DNA of 64,000 nt, from NCBI RefSeq assembly GCF_021049245.1, contig NZ_CP088020.1:2300001-2364000 (forward strand), in the 5' to 3' direction. Positions 36,354 through 46,235 of the stretch are shown here, one piece after another. Under the pieces are notes generated by a model that searched no databases, was not told the origin of the DNA, and saw only the letters and a program-made list of their open reading frames with translations. Both the position numbers and the translations under genes were made by a program. Source of the DNA: Radiobacillus kanasensis. GTDB taxonomy: Bacteria > Bacillota > Bacilli > Bacillales > Amphibacillaceae. Numbering within the stretch: the stretch's first letter is position 1; the number at the start of each line of letters is the position of its first letter.

Positions 36354-37631
36354 TTATGCACTTTCTTTTGGTGATTCTTTATTTTCGTCTTGCACCGTTC
36401 CGTCACGAAGAACTAGTTTAGGACGACCATTTTCAAGCACGACTGTATCCTTTGTGATAATACATTTTTCAATATCATCACGGGATGGCAGCTCGAACAT
36501 GACATCCAGCATTATTCCTTCGATGATGGAACGAAGGCCACGTGCCCCTGTTTTTCTTTCAATTGCTTTCTTGGCAATTTCAACCAGAGCTTCTTCTTCG
36601 AACTCAAGTTCTACATCATCAATTGTAAATAGCTTTTGATATTGTTTGACTAGAGCGTTCTTCGGCTTCGTAAGGATTTCAACCAACGCATCTTCATCTA
36701 ATGGTTCAAGGCTGCCAATAACCGGAAGTCTTCCAATGAATTCTGGAATTAATCCAAAGCGAAGTAGATCCTCTGGAAGTACTTTCGATAATAGCGCTCC
36801 TTTATCCAAATCTTGATTTACATCATCAGCACCAAATCCGATTACTTTCTTACCTAGACGACGTTTAATGATTTGGTCGATACCATCAAACGCTCCCCCA
36901 CAAATGAAGAGAACATTTGTTGTATCAATTTGAATAAATTCTTGATGAGGATGCTTTCTACCACCTTGAGGAGGAACACTTGCAACGGTTCCTTCTAAGA
37001 TTTTAAGTAGTGCTTGTTGAACCCCTTCCCCAGAAACATCTCTAGTGATGGATGGGTTTTCGGATTTTCTAGCCACTTTGTCAATCTCATCAATGTAAAT
37101 AATCCCTTTTTCTGCTTTTTCCACATCGTAATCTGCAGCTTGGATTAATTTTAATAGGATGTTTTCTACGTCTTCCCCAACATAACCTGCTTCCGTTAAA
37201 GAAGTCGCATCCGCAATCGCAAATGGAACGTTCAGGATTCTAGCAAGGGTTTGCGCAAGCAACGTCTTCCCGCTACCAGTTGGCCCAATCATCGCGATGT
37301 TACTTTTAGAAAGCTCTACATCGTCTGTACCTTTTCCTGCATTAATACGTTTATAGTGATTGTAAACGGCAACAGATAGATTTTTCTTCGCTTTCTCTTG
37401 TCCGATTACATAATCATCAAGAATGTCGCAAATTTCTTGTGGTTTTGGAATTTCTTTGAATTCAACTTCTTCTTCATTGCCTAATTCCTCTTCCACGATT
37501 TCTGTACAAAGCTCGATACACTCGTCACAAATATAAACACCAGGTCCTGCAACTAGCTTTCGAACCTGATCTTGGCTTTTTCCACAAAAAGAGCACTTTA
37601 ATTGTCCTTTTTCTTCGTTAAATTTGTACAT
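36354..37631 (-). CDS. clpX: ClpXP unfoldase subunit ClpX
   Basis: AAA+ unfoldase that feeds ClpP. 425 aa from the ATG at 37631 ([13 protein letters not shown]), as in B. subtilis, with GAGGGG eight bases upstream. Zinc-binding N-domain CSFC...CDEC (about 12-37), Walker [14 protein letters not shown] (about 114), pore loop GYVGED, Walker [14 protein letters not shown], and the ClpP-docking IGF loop VIGFGADD (about 266). Confidence 0.98.
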   Translation of the reverse strand: MYKFNEEKGQLKCSFCGKSQDQVRKLVAGPGVYICDECIELCTEIVEEELGNEEEVEFKEIPKPQEICDILDDYVIGQEKAKKNLSVAVYNHYKRINAGKGTDDVELSKSNIAMIGPTGSGKTLLAQTLARILNVPFAIADATSLTEAGYVGEDVENILLKLIQAADYDVEKAEKGIIYIDEIDKVARKSENPSITRDVSGEGVQQALLKILEGTVASVPPQGGRKHPHQEFIQIDTTNVLFICGGAFDGIDQIIKRRLGKKVIGFGADDVNQDLDKGALLSKVLPEDLLRFGLIPEFIGRLPVIGSLEPLDEDALVEILTKPKNALVKQYQKLFTIDDVELEFEEEALVEIAKKAIERKTGARGLRSIIEGIMLDVMFELPSRDDIEKCIITKDTVVLENGRPKLVLRDGTVQDENKESPKESA

Positions 37632-37708
37632 CCAATTCACCCCTCGAGTTAAAAGTATCTATATTCACAAAGTAATACTTGCGCTCTAAGTTCAACCGTC
37701 TTTAGCTC

Positions 37709-37717
37709 ATAATATCA
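37709..37717 (-). promoter_or_regulatory. candidate clpX promoter (extended -10)
   Basis: TGATATTAT on the minus strand, about 70 bp before the clpX ATG; no convincing -35. Confidence 0.35.
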
Positions 37718-37980
37718 GATAAAGATATTATTCTAAAGTAAAAACACTCTAGGAACTCGACGGCCATCTTCTTATCAAGTTAGTCTCATACTTATCGAAA
37801 AACCCTTTCATTTTCTTTAACAGTAATTCGGACTGCTAAAGAGTGTAAACCCTATTATGTATAACCCAACATTTCATGTCAAACGATATGTGTCTATAGT
37901 ATATGACGGAACGAAGAAAAAAAATACTTCCATCTTTTTTCTTTCCTACAGAAGAAGGAAAGATACTTATAATGAGAGAA

Positions 37981-38010
37981 AACAAGACACGATAAAAATC
38001 GTGCCTTGTT
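37981..38010 (-). terminator. probable tig terminator
   Basis: AACAAG-CACGAT / ATCGTG-CTTGTT stem (12 bp, one mismatch) with TTTTC following on the minus strand, about 110 bp after the tig stop. Confidence 0.65.
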
Positions 38011-38118
38011 TATTAGCTTACATAAAAAACTATAAACGGCTGTACTGCGTATATCTTACATAAGAGATAGCCACACCCAGCTCCTGCCCAGCTGCGCGGG
38101 GGTTTCCGCTTTTGTTCG

Positions 38119-39405
38119 TTACTTTGTTTTGCTATTTTCGACAAGGAAGTCGATTGCTTTTTTGAATTTCAAGTCTTCTTTAATAGCATCTGTGTTCCCA
38201 CCAAGCATTTGAATTAATTGATCTGGTTCTACTTGGTACATGGAAGCCATGGATTCTAATTCTTTGTTGACATCTTCATCACTAGCTTGAATGTCTTCTT
38301 GAACGGCAATTGCTTCTAACGTCAAGTTCGTTTTTACTCGTTTAGCCGCATCTTCTTGCATTTGTTCTTTTAAAGCATTTTGATCTGTACCAGAGAATTG
38401 ATAGTACATATCAAGTGTCATTCCTTGCATTTGTAATCTTTGCTCGAATTCTTGAAGCATACGATTTTGCTCGGTTTGAACCATTGCATCTGGAATTTCT
38501 ACTTCTGCATTGTCAGACGCTTGATTTATAAGACTTTCACGTTTTTCAGTATCTGCTTGGTTTGCTTTTTCTTCTTCCAAGCGCTTTCTAATTTTGTCTT
38601 TAAGTGCATCAAGAGTTTCTACTTCTTCATCTACATCTTTTGCAAATTCGTCATCAAGCTCAGGAAGTTCCTTCGCTTTGATTTCATGAATTTTCACTTT
38701 GAACACGGCATCTTTTCCAGCCATTTCTTCAGCATGATACTCTTCAGGGAATGTAACATTAATCTCTGCTTCTTCTCCAGAGCTTTTGCCTACCAATTGC
38801 TCTTCAAATCCTGGAATGAAAGAACCTGAACCGATTTCTAATTGATGGTTCTCCGCTTTTCCGCCTTCAAAAGCTTCTCCATCCATGAATCCTTCAAAGT
38901 CTAGGACAACTGTATCGCCGTCTTCGACTTGTCCTTCTTCTTTTACCACGAGCTCTGCATTACGTTCTTGCATTTGTTTTATTTCTTGGTCTACATCTTC
39001 GTCGGTTACTGTCGTATCTTGCTCTTCGACTTCAAGGCCTTTGTAGTCGCCAAGTTTTACTTCGGGCTTAACCGTAACCGTAGCCGTAAATACTAGAGTT
39101 TGACCTCTTTCGATATTTTCGATATCCACAGATGGTTGGTCCACTGGTTCAATACCTGTTTCATCGATAGCATTCGAATATGCTTCTGGAAGGACCGCAT
39201 CAATTGCATCTTGAAAAAGGGATTCAACACCGAAGCGTTGTTCGAAAATTTTACGAGGAATTTTCCCTTTACGGAATCCAGGAATTTGAACATCCTTGGA
39301 TACTTTTTTAAAGGCTATATCTAAACCTTCTTCAAACTTGTCTGCAGACACTTCAAAGGTTAAGACACCTTCATTACCTTCTTGTTTTTCCCATTTTGCT
39401 GTCAT
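38119..39405 (-). CDS. tig: trigger factor
   Basis: Ribosome-associated chaperone and prolyl isomerase. 428 aa from the ATG at 39405 ([11 protein letters not shown]), with GGAGGG eight bases upstream; a frame extension to 39435 has none. N-terminal ribosome-docking signature [11 protein letters not shown] (about 44-54), FKBP-type PPIase domain (about 160-245; [28 protein letters not shown]), then the helical C-terminal cradle, rich in Glu and Gln. Upstream of clpX as in B. subtilis. Confidence 0.97.
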   Translation of the reverse strand: MTAKWEKQEGNEGVLTFEVSADKFEEGLDIAFKKVSKDVQIPGFRKGKIPRKIFEQRFGVESLFQDAIDAVLPEAYSNAIDETGIEPVDQPSVDIENIERGQTLVFTATVTVKPEVKLGDYKGLEVEEQDTTVTDEDVDQEIKQMQERNAELVVKEEGQVEDGDTVVLDFEGFMDGEAFEGGKAENHQLEIGSGSFIPGFEEQLVGKSSGEEAEINVTFPEEYHAEEMAGKDAVFKVKIHEIKAKELPELDDEFAKDVDEEVETLDALKDKIRKRLEEEKANQADTEKRESLINQASDNAEVEIPDAMVQTEQNRMLQEFEQRLQMQGMTLDMYYQFSGTDQNALKEQMQEDAAKRVKTNLTLEAIAVQEDIQASDEDVNKELESMASMYQVEPDQLIQMLGGNTDAIKEDLKFKKAIDFLVENSKTK

Positions 39406-39503
39406 ATTTATTTCCCTCCAACATCTATTATTCATTAAGTATAGGTTTTTGCAGTCGATTTTTCGTGTACATACTATGTGTTTCGAAAATTTGCAACTTC
39501 CTT

Positions 39504-39531
39504 ATTATAACATAATCCGTTTACCTTTCAA
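39504..39531 (-). promoter_or_regulatory. tig promoter
   Basis: -35 TTGAAA (39526-39531), 16 bp, extended -10 TGTTATAAT (TATAAT 39504-39509) on the minus strand. Confidence 0.65.
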
Positions 39532-39574
39532 CAATTTAGGGCAATATGTTCGCCGGTTCGATTATACGTAAAAT

Positions 39575-40549
39575 TCATTCTTCTATAACTGATAAGTATA
39601 ACGCTTCTAATTGAAGGATTTGCTGAATGGTTTCATCCATATTATTGTCCATCTCAACAGAATCAACATCACCCATATACTGCTTCCCAATATGTATAAG
39701 TGCGTTCACTACGGTGGGGATAAGGGCTTGATCCGGCATAAAAGGATATAGAACATAGAGATATCTCTTTAGCACTCGCTGGATGAGCTCATATTGAGAC
39801 GGATTGTCTTGCTCTACTCCGCTTAATAGATTAAAAATATCTACCGTGAACGGGTCGTCCATAATAGTGCTCAGTTGATTCGGCTTGACGCTTTCTACAG
39901 TATCGAACTTTGACACTTCCACTCTTGCGTCCACTTCTTGATTCCGCATCCATTCTAGTAAAGCGGTTTTCACAACCGGATGAATGGTATCATCAATAAG
40001 CAAAGACCTTATAAAGGGTAGGTTTCCGTTTATCTCTAGTTCCTGACACATCATAACAAGCGACCATTGCTTTGTCGTATCCTGTTGTTTCGTTGCTCGC
40101 TTAAAATCCTCCATGAACTGGACAATTTCTTGTTTTTCCTTATCCTCTAATAGTTTTTTACTAATCTCATAGAGCTGCCAAAATTGATTCTTATATATAG
40201 TAGGAATATTGCTTTTTTCAAAAATTTGATCTAATTCTTCCATTAAATCTCGATATTGACTTGTTTGAAAAAGACAAGTTAAATAGATATGTATATAATC
40301 ATAAAAATGCTGGTCTTCCTTCGCTATTAATGCTCGACATACGTCTTCCACTTCATCATAGTTTCCTATTTCCATTAAGCAAATTAATTTGCCCATTTGA
40401 ATTTCATGAGTGTCGACGTCGTTCTCTAACAACTCGTTGAAAGATTGAAGTGCGTCATCATACCGTTTATCCTTAAGCGCTTCTAGACTTTCATTCTCTA
40501 ACCTTTTCTGTAATCCAGGGAACATGATTACATTATCAAAATTTTTCAT
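39575..40549 (-). CDS. ysoA: TPR-repeat protein YsoA
   Basis: 324 aa helical-repeat protein of unknown role. TPR-like units at about 15-50 (ESLEALKDKRYDDALQSFNE) and 50-120, then a helical C-terminal half rich in acidic residues. The start ATG at 40549 (MKNFDNVIMFPG) is preferred over a GTG nine bases upstream. The gene directly upstream of tig is ysoA in B. subtilis, which supports the name; there it follows leuD, absent here. Confidence 0.85.
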   Translation of the reverse strand: MKNFDNVIMFPGLQKRLENESLEALKDKRYDDALQSFNELLENDVDTHEIQMGKLICLMEIGNYDEVEDVCRALIAKEDQHFYDYIHIYLTCLFQTSQYRDLMEELDQIFEKSNIPTIYKNQFWQLYEISKKLLEDKEKQEIVQFMEDFKRATKQQDTTKQWSLVMMCQELEINGNLPFIRSLLIDDTIHPVVKTALLEWMRNQEVDARVEVSKFDTVESVKPNQLSTIMDDPFTVDIFNLLSGVEQDNPSQYELIQRVLKRYLYVLYPFMPDQALIPTVVNALIHIGKQYMGDVDSVEMDNNMDETIQQILQLEALYLSVIEE

Positions 40550-40742
40550 ATAACCCACCCATTTAGTAAATTAGTATAAACATACCCTAAATCCGATAGT
40601 TCAAACACACCGTACAAGAAAAATTTCGATTTTAGGTAAGTAGGTGAATTATAACAAACATTTTGGTCGATGATAAAGGATGTTCTGTTTTAGAAGGTAG
40701 ACCATCAGCTTTATAAATTTAAAAAAAGTTTTGTTAGGATGG

Positions 40743-40771
40743 TTGACAATCGTTTTGGTAGCTAATATAAT
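40743..40771 (+). promoter_or_regulatory. consensus sigma-A promoter of the tRNA unit
   Basis: Perfect TTGACA (40743-40748), exactly 17 bp, perfect TATAAT (40766-40771), as at strong stable-RNA promoters. Confidence 0.9.
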
Positions 40772-40828
40772 GAAACTTGTCTTCAAAAGAGGTATCATTA
40801 AATAAAAGATTTAATGAAGTAGCACTTC

Positions 40829-40894
40829 CGTAAACTTCATAAGGATTTAGCACTTTAAAGAGTGCGGGTGTAGTTTAGTGGTAAAACCTCAGCC
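40829..40894 (+). repeat. direct repeat copy 1: tRNA-Gly leader plus 5' half
   Basis: Matches 40982-41047 over 66 bases with two differences, offset 153 bp. Copy 1 ends at the first base of the anticodon loop, where it passes into unrelated sequence. Confidence 0.9.
40864..40894 (+). pseudogene. truncated tRNA-Gly (5' half only)
   Basis: Identical to the first 31 bases of the intact tRNA-Gly at 41017, but stops at the anticodon loop: no anticodon, T arm or 3' acceptor strand follows. Cannot be a tRNA. Confidence 0.9.
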
Positions 40895-41016
40895 ACGAGC
40901 AAAACATCCACCGAGTAATCTACGAGTTGCCCTGAAGCATACGCTTCCTTGAATAATCTAGAAGATGCAGGGCATGTCTTTCGTAAACTTCATATGGATT
41001 TAGCACTTTACAGAGT

Positions 41017-41090
41017 GCGGGTGTAGTTTAGTGGTAAAACCTCAGCCTTCCAAGCTGATGTCGAGGGTTCGATTCCCTTCACCCGCTCCA
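41017..41090 (+). tRNA. tRNA-Gly (anticodon UCC)
   Basis: 74 nt with encoded CCA. Acceptor GCGGGTG / CACCCGC, anticodon stem TCAGC / GCTGA with loop CTTCCAA (anticodon TCC, 41049-41051), T loop GTTCGATTC. Confidence 0.97.
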
Positions 41091-41121
41091 TATTTATGTC
41101 ATTTTGAATAATGTATAACAT

Positions 41122-41195
41122 GTCCCAGTAGCTCAGCAGGATAGAGCAACAGCCTTCTAAGCTGTGGGTCGGGAGTTCGAATCTCTCCTGGGACG
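41122..41195 (+). tRNA. tRNA-Arg (anticodon UCU)
   Basis: Acceptor GTCCCAG / CTGGGAC, discriminator G, no encoded CCA; loop CTTCTAA gives TCT (41156-41158); T loop GTTCGAATC. It lies 31 bp after tRNA-Gly, same transcript. Confidence 0.97.
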
Positions 41196-41208
41196 TACTT
41201 AAAACACT

Positions 41209-41250
41209 AAAACAGTCGTAAATGGATCATACCATTTGCGACTGTTTTTT
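41209..41250 (+). terminator. terminator of the tRNA unit
   Basis: AACAGTCG-AAATGG / CCATTT-CGACTGTT stem followed by TTTTTTC. Confidence 0.88.
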
Positions 41251-41329
41251 CTTTCTAGATAGTTAACTTTCTCATGGTATATAAAAACCTACCATACTTC
41301 TGAAGGATTACTATTTCTAATACCAATCC

Positions 41330-41359
41330 AGAATAAAAGAGACACCTCAAAGAGGTGCC
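41330..41359 (-). terminator. terminator of the rph-rdgB-ysnB operon
   Basis: GGCACCTC / GAGGTGTC with a TTT loop, then TCTTTTATT on the minus strand. Confidence 0.75.
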
Positions 41360-41363
41360 ATTC

Positions 41364-41897
41364 TTAATTTTCTTTCTTGATGTGTAGTTTTGTTTCATAG
41401 TGCATATCTTCTAGTACTTCTCCATCCACTGTGTAAAAATCCACAAGAAGCGAATCCGGGTTTTCCCAGCTTAATAGGGCATAAGTTTTTTCCATTCTGC
41501 CTCTTGGCATTAAAATGCTCCCAGGATTAATAAACAAGATATCATCGACTTTTTCCGCACCGGCAATATGTGTGTGTCCGAAACAGGCAATATGTGCATG
41601 GTACTCTTGTGCCCGATAAGATAGGGGCATGAGCGAAGCTTTTACTTGATGAAGGTGGCCATGTACGACCAAGAAGGTAAATCCTCCTATGTCCACCACT
41701 TCTTCATTTGAGTATCTTGGATCCATGTCGCAGTTACCGGTTACTTTTATAAAAGAAGAAAGCTCTGCAGCATCGCTCTGTAGTTCCGAATCTCCACAGT
41801 GAATAATGGCATCCACCTCATGTTCGTGTCTTTGTCTTATGATAGTTAATTCATCTCTTAAGCCGTGACTGTCACTCATTATCAGAACTTTCGTCAT
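41364..41897 (-). CDS. ysnB: YfcE/MJ0936-family metallophosphoesterase YsnB
   Basis: About 177 aa calcineurin-like phosphodiesterase. Metal-ligand motifs in order: IMSDSHG (7-13), HCGDSE (about 35-40), TGNCD (about 54-58), VVHGHLHQV and CFGHTHIAG. The natural substrate is unknown. ATG at 41897 follows the rdgB stop (TAATTGATG); a weak GGACG precedes it. Order rph-ysnA-ysnB as in B. subtilis. Confidence 0.9.
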   Translation of the reverse strand: MTKVLIMSDSHGLRDELTIIRQRHEHEVDAIIHCGDSELQSDAAELSSFIKVTGNCDMDPRYSNEEVVDIGGFTFLVVHGHLHQVKASLMPLSYRAQEYHAHIACFGHTHIAGAEKVDDILFINPGSILMPRGRMEKTYALLSWENPDSLLVDFYTVDGEVLEDMHYETKLHIKKEN

Positions 41898-41900
41898 CAA

Positions 41901-42500
41901 TTACTTCGTCCTTTCTTTTAACCAAGTTTCTAGTTGAACGAGTGCATGGTGTCGATGGCTGATGTTGTTTTTTTCTTCAGGCTTTAATTGAGCCATTGTC
42001 TTATCAGAACCAATAGGCAGAAAAACAGGATCGTAACCAAATCCATTTTCTCCAGTAGGTTCTTGTATGATCGTTCCCTTGCAAGTGCCTCGGGTAAACA
42101 TCGTATCCTGTCCTGGCTGAGCAATAGCTAATACACAGACGAATTGTGCCGTTCTTTTATCGTTTGGTACGCCTTCTAATTCCGTTAATACTTTTTGCAA
42201 GTTTGCTTGATCATTTTTTTCTTCACCTGCATAACGTGCTGAATAGATACCAGGTCTCCCATCAAGTGCGTCCACTTCTAATCCTGAGTCATCGGCTAAT
42301 ACAGGCATATGAAAAAGACTTGCAATGGTTTCTGCTTTTAAGGCAGCATTTTCTTCAAAAGTGGAGCCTGTTTCCTCAACATCGGGAATTTCATCCTCTA
42401 GGTCTAATAAGGAATATACTTCGACTCCATATTTGGAAAATAGTCCTTTAAAATCTTTCACTTTCCCTTTGTTTTTTGTTGCGATCAATAATTTATCCAT
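41901..42500 (-). CDS. rdgB: XTP/dITP diphosphatase (RdgB/HAM1, YsnA)
   Basis: Cleans deaminated purine nucleotides (XTP, dITP) from the pool. 199 aa. N-terminal ATKNKGKVKDF substrate site, EETGSTFEENAALKA, catalytic ADDSGLEVDALDGRPGIYSARYAG, and C-terminal GENGFGYDPVFLP and NNISHRHHAL. RBS AGGGG. Two bases separate it from the rph stop. Confidence 0.96.
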   Translation of the reverse strand: MDKLLIATKNKGKVKDFKGLFSKYGVEVYSLLDLEDEIPDVEETGSTFEENAALKAETIASLFHMPVLADDSGLEVDALDGRPGIYSARYAGEEKNDQANLQKVLTELEGVPNDKRTAQFVCVLAIAQPGQDTMFTRGTCKGTIIQEPTGENGFGYDPVFLPIGSDKTMAQLKPEEKNNISHRHHALVQLETWLKERTK

Positions 42501-42502
42501 GC

Positions 42503-43258
42503 TTATTCCCCTGACTTTTTAGAATCGATAACCTCTGCCCATTTTCCAACTGCTTCTTTTTGAATATCTATAAGATCCTTAATTCCTTGTTCTGCCAATC
42601 CAAACATCGCTTGTAATTGATTCATCGTGAAAGTAGCTTCCTCCCCAGTTCCTTGAACTTCAACAAACTCTCCTTTACCTGTCATGACAATGTTCATATC
42701 GACATTGGCCTGAGAATCCTCTTCATATTGTAAGTCTAGGATTTCTGTTCCGTCCGGTAGTACCCCAACAGAAATAGCGGCAAGAAAATCTTGTATCGGC
42801 ATTTCCTTAATCACTTTCCCATCGACTAGCTTTCCAAAAGCTAGAACTACAGCTACGAATGCTCCTGTAATCGAAGCTGTTCTCGTTCCACCATCTGCTT
42901 GGATGACATCACAATCGACCCATACCGTTCTTTCTCCCATTTTTTCTAAATCAACTACGGCCCGCAGCGCACGTCCTATTAAGCGTTGGATTTCCATCGT
43001 TCTTCCAGAAACCTTTCCCTTAGAGGATTCTCGAATGTTTCGAGTTCCGGTTGCTCTTGGTAACATGGCATACTCCGCGGTTACCCAGCCTTTTCCTTCC
43101 CCTCGCATAAATGGAGGAACCCGTTCTTCTATACTCGCGTTACAAATGACTTTCGTATCTCCAACAGTAATTAACACGGATCCTTCTGGATGTTTAATAT
43201 AATCTGTTTCTATATGTATAGAGCGTAATTGGTTCGTTTTTCGTTCATTGATTCTCAT
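42503..43258 (-). CDS. rph: ribonuclease PH
   Basis: Phosphorolytic 3'-5' exoribonuclease trimming tRNA 3' ends. 251 aa from the ATG at 43258 with GAGGAG eight bases upstream. Family blocks: [42 protein letters not shown] (phosphate-site Arg), [21 protein letters not shown], and [19 protein letters not shown]. Confidence 0.97.
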   Translation of the reverse strand: MRINERKTNQLRSIHIETDYIKHPEGSVLITVGDTKVICNASIEERVPPFMRGEGKGWVTAEYAMLPRATGTRNIRESSKGKVSGRTMEIQRLIGRALRAVVDLEKMGERTVWVDCDVIQADGGTRTASITGAFVAVVLAFGKLVDGKVIKEMPIQDFLAAISVGVLPDGTEILDLQYEEDSQANVDMNIVMTGKGEFVEVQGTGEEATFTMNQLQAMFGLAEQGIKDLIDIQKEAVGKWAEVIDSKKSGE

Positions 43259-43380
43259 CCTCGTCACTCCTCTTTAAACTCTGCACACTCACTATGTTGT
43301 GCCATTTAATCCTAACATATTTTTACCAACAGCATGAAGTTCATGCAGGGATATCTTGATAATTTTCCTTTTCCGACAAC

Positions 43381-43410
43381 AAAAAAACGGGCCCAAGGAC
43401 CCGTTTCATA
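43381..43410 (-). terminator. terminator of gerM
   Basis: AAACGGGTCC / GGCCCGTTT hairpin with TTTTTTT on the minus strand. Confidence 0.8.
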
Positions 43411-43419
43411 AAATAAGGA

Positions 43420-44520
43420 TTATAGTTTACCTGTTGGTACAAATGTGTTGCGAGTTACAGGCTCGGAGTATGCTTCTCCACTTTCGTTAAATACTTGCTC
43501 CACGTTTTCTACTTTCACATCCACTGCTTCAACACCTGGTTGATCTGTTAGTGTTAAAACCAACGTTTCCATTACTTTATCGGAAATGGAGGCTTGCTCT
43601 ACACTGTTTAACACATTTTCATTAAAGTTTAATGTTAATACACCATCTTTGTAAGTAGGCTCTGCTGTGAGAGAAGTTCCATCATTAAATACGTTTAATA
43701 GGTTAGAGCCTAGTGTAGGTCCATTCACTAATGTTTCTACAATGGATTGGTACACATTATCTTTTTCTACTTCAACGTGTTGCGTAATTGGTACATGATA
43801 GAAGTTACCATCATGTTGTGTAGGATAGTAAAGCGTTACTGCTTCACTATTCATAAGGTCAACTGAATGACCTTCACGAATGTTAATGCCATTCGCTCTC
43901 GAAACTCCTTTAGAAATTGGAGTTCCATTTACAGGCATTACTTCTTGTTCATATCCGTTAATCCATAATTGGACTTTTTTCACATTTTCAAATTGTGTTA
44001 ATGTATAGGTCATCGCTTGAAGTATTTCTTCTTCACTTTCTGCTTCATAGTTTTTAAATTCATCGGAAACATCCACAACCAATGTTCCGTTCTCTTTCAT
44101 ATCAAGTCCTAGAATTTGTGTGCCTGCTGGTAACACAGCTTGGAAACCATTTGGTAGAAGTTCCGTTACTGGTCCGTTTTTCACTAAGTACTCAAGAACT
44201 TGAGAGGCAACGGCCTTTGACTCTGCTTTTGGAATGGAAACCGTTTGTGGAACTACCATTCCATTGGAATCTAGTAGATACAATTGTCTTTCAACCGTAT
44301 CTGTTGTTGCTTCTGCACCTTTTTCTGCGTCCGCACTTTCTTTTATTTTTCCTTCTTCAGATGTCTCAGAAGCAGCATCCTTTAAATCATTTGTATAAGT
44401 TGCCTCTTCAGGTGGCTTATCCATTTCTTCTAATGATTGTTCCCCTTTAAATAGTCCGCAGCCTGATAACAGTATCAATGAAAAAGTAAAAACACTAGTA
44501 TAAACTGTAAGCTTCTTCAT
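43420..44520 (-). CDS. gerM: germination/sporulation lipoprotein GerM
   Basis: 366 aa. Lipoprotein signal with LLSGC (Cys about 21), an acidic Glu/Thr-rich linker (about 25-75), then two GerMN domains (about 80-205: RQLYLLDSNGMVVPQ... and 225-355: EAVTLYYPTQHDGNFY...). In B. subtilis GerM acts in the sporulating cell envelope with the SpoIIIA-SpoIIQ complex and affects germination. RBS GGAGGG. Upstream of rph as in B. subtilis. Confidence 0.93.
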   Translation of the reverse strand: MKKLTVYTSVFTFSLILLSGCGLFKGEQSLEEMDKPPEEATYTNDLKDAASETSEEGKIKESADAEKGAEATTDTVERQLYLLDSNGMVVPQTVSIPKAESKAVASQVLEYLVKNGPVTELLPNGFQAVLPAGTQILGLDMKENGTLVVDVSDEFKNYEAESEEEILQAMTYTLTQFENVKKVQLWINGYEQEVMPVNGTPISKGVSRANGINIREGHSVDLMNSEAVTLYYPTQHDGNFYHVPITQHVEVEKDNVYQSIVETLVNGPTLGSNLLNVFNDGTSLTAEPTYKDGVLTLNFNENVLNSVEQASISDKVMETLVLTLTDQPGVEAVDVKVENVEQVFNESGEAYSEPVTRNTFVPTGKL

Positions 44521-44687
44521 GCTTTTCCCTCCTACGATGGTTTGTACTACTATATATACGAGCCATTTAGAAAATTAGACCAAGCAATTACAATAATTTT
44601 GGAATAAGCATGGTCTTGTCTCGGTCCCTACTTTATATGTAGTTTGTACAATCCAAAAATATGAATGGAATTGGACAAAAAGTCATG

Positions 44688-44721
44688 AAAAAAGCATGAT
44701 CGCTTAAACGATCATGCTTTA
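44688..44721 (-). terminator. terminator of racE
   Basis: AAAGCATGATCG / CGATCATGCTTT perfect 12-bp stem then TTTTTC, overlapping the racE stop. Confidence 0.85.
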
Positions 44722-45543
44722 TAGTTGATTTAGCACTCTATTCCCCAACTCTACACGATGGACTTGATTGATGTCTGATTGTAACCAGTTGCTTGCGATT
44801 TGCTTAAACACCTCTATTTTACCGGTCGTATAGTATTCATGTTCAGGTTGCTGCTCTCCATTAAATAATTTCTTATGGTAGGACAAGATTGTACTTACTT
44901 CACGTGCGGTTTCTTCACCTGAAGAAATGATTGCAACATGTTCGCCCATCACCTTTTGAATCGTATCACGCAAAAGTGGATAATGGGTACAGCCTAGAAT
45001 TAGAGTATCAATGTTGTACCGGTCTTTTAATGGCTGCAAGGAATCCTGAACAACTTGCAAGGCTTGTGGTCCAGCTAACACGCCATTCTCTACAATCGGT
45101 ACAAAATTCGGACAAGCTAAATCGTGTACTTCAATTGTAGAATTAATATGATGAAGGGCGTTCGGATACGCTTTGCTCTGAATCGTTCCCTCTGTACCAA
45201 TAACCCCAATCTGATTATTTTGCGTCACTTTTATAGCAGATCTTGCCCCTGGCTGGATGACTCCTACTACTGGAATATCTAACTTCTGGCGAAGATCCTC
45301 TAAGGTAAATGCTGTTGCTGTGTTACAAGCCACAACAAGCATCTTAATATTTTTCTCCAATAGAAACTGGACCATTTCCCAAGTGAAAGCAACGACTTCT
45401 TCTTTCGGTCTTGGACCGTATGGACATCTTAATGTGTCTCCTACATAAATTAACTGTTCTTTAGGTAGTTGTCTCATCAGTTCACTTGCAACAGTAAGCC
45501 CGCCTACACCTGAATCAATGACCCCTATCGGTTGGTTTGCCAA
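44719..45543 (-). CDS. racE: glutamate racemase
   Basis: Supplies D-glutamate for peptidoglycan. 274 aa. N-terminal [29 protein letters not shown], and the two catalytic cysteines in VVACNTATA (about 74) and LGCTHYPLL (about 185). TTG start after GAGGGG. Follows ysmB by one base and lies upstream of gerM, same order as B. subtilis. RacE rather than YrpC is chosen from context. Confidence 0.96.
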   Translation of the reverse strand: MANQPIGVIDSGVGGLTVASELMRQLPKEQLIYVGDTLRCPYGPRPKEEVVAFTWEMVQFLLEKNIKMLVVACNTATAFTLEDLRQKLDIPVVGVIQPGARSAIKVTQNNQIGVIGTEGTIQSKAYPNALHHINSTIEVHDLACPNFVPIVENGVLAGPQALQVVQDSLQPLKDRYNIDTLILGCTHYPLLRDTIQKVMGEHVAIISSGEETAREVSTILSYHKKLFNGEQQPEHEYYTTGKIEVFKQIASNWLQSDINQVHRVELGNRVLNQL

Positions 45544-45544
45544 A

Positions 45545-46018
45545 CTAATCCCCTCTACTCTCTTGATGTTTATTCCCTTCGAAGTTTTTCATTTGTATAT
45601 GAAGGAGCTGAAGTAATTCATTTAAAGCATCTACCTCTCGTTCCGATACGTTATCTAAAACCGCTCCTAAGTATTCTCGGCGTTTCTCTATCACTTCATG
45701 GATGATAGATTCACCTTTATCTAATATGTGGATTCTTACAATTCTTTTATCTTTTTCATCTTTTACCCTTTTAACGACACCATTTTTCTCCATACGATCG
45801 ACTAAATCCGTTGTCGTACTAAAGGCTAAATGAATCTTATTCGATAACTCCCCTGTGGTCAAGTCCCCTTCTTCCGACAACCATTGCAACGCAATAAACT
45901 GCGGTGCAGTAATGGGATATTGGTTTAGAATTTCTCGACCTTTTTGTTTAATGATCCCTGCGATATAACGTAGTTCCTTTTCTATATGTGAAATCTTTTT
46001 GATTTTTTCGTTCTCCAA
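45545..46018 (-). CDS. ysmB: MarR-family transcriptional regulator YsmB
   Basis: 157 aa winged-helix repressor. N-terminal dimer helix, then recognition region [40 protein letters not shown] (about 54-93) with the beta-wing, and a long C-terminal helix. TTG start placed after GGGAGG. Sits between gerE and racE as in B. subtilis; ligand unknown. An inverted repeat at 46116-46152 is a candidate operator for it. Confidence 0.88.
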   Translation of the reverse strand: MENEKIKKISHIEKELRYIAGIIKQKGREILNQYPITAPQFIALQWLSEEGDLTTGELSNKIHLAFSTTTDLVDRMEKNGVVKRVKDEKDKRIVRIHILDKGESIIHEVIEKRREYLGAVLDNVSEREVDALNELLQLLHIQMKNFEGNKHQESRGD

Positions 46019-46115
46019 AAATTTGACCTCCCTGACCTTTCATTCCTCAATAGGAAATACACTTAATGTGAGATTACCATCAAACCGGGCTGAAATCCAT
46101 CTAATTGTTTTAGTA

Positions 46116-46152
46116 TGAGGAAAATACCCTCTGTTTATTGTATTTTTCCTCA
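46116..46152. promoter_or_regulatory. inverted repeat upstream of ysmB, candidate operator
   Basis: TGAGGAAAATA / TATTTTTCCTCA arms (one base longer on the right) separated by 14 bp, about 100 bp before ysmB. It lacks a T-run, so it is not a terminator. Confidence 0.45.
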
Positions 46153-46194
46153 CAAAAATCGGAACTGATTTTAATAAAGAAATTGTCGAACAGA

Positions 46195-46229
46195 AAAAAC
46201 CGACTTTCTCCTATCGAAAGTCGGTTTTA
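46195..46229 (-). terminator. terminator of gerE
   Basis: AAAACCGACTTTC / GAAAGTCGGTTTT hairpin with TTTTTTC, just past the gerE stop. Confidence 0.9.
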
Positions 46230-46235
46230 ATGAAA

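Larger units (their letters stand above)
37632..38118. other. 487-bp clpX-tig intergenic region
   Basis: Holds the clpX promoter region, the tig terminator (37981-38010) and a G+C-rich inverted repeat near 38080-38103 (AGCT and CCCCGC arms). No supported coding frame. Confidence 0.6.
40550..41016. other. 467-bp upstream region of tRNA unit
   Basis: Contains the tRNA promoter (40743-40771), a 66-bp direct repeat copy (40829-40894) and a TGCCCTG / CAGGGCA hairpin at 40928-40974. No coding frame. Confidence 0.6.

Noticed and set aside
37857..38063. Plus-strand 68-codon frame between clpX and tig
   Set aside because: No ribosome site; runs through the tig terminator hairpin; Lys/Tyr-rich, as expected from A/T-rich DNA.
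38440..38829. 129-codon plus-strand frame inside tig
   Set aside because: Phe-rich antisense of Glu/Lys-rich trigger factor.
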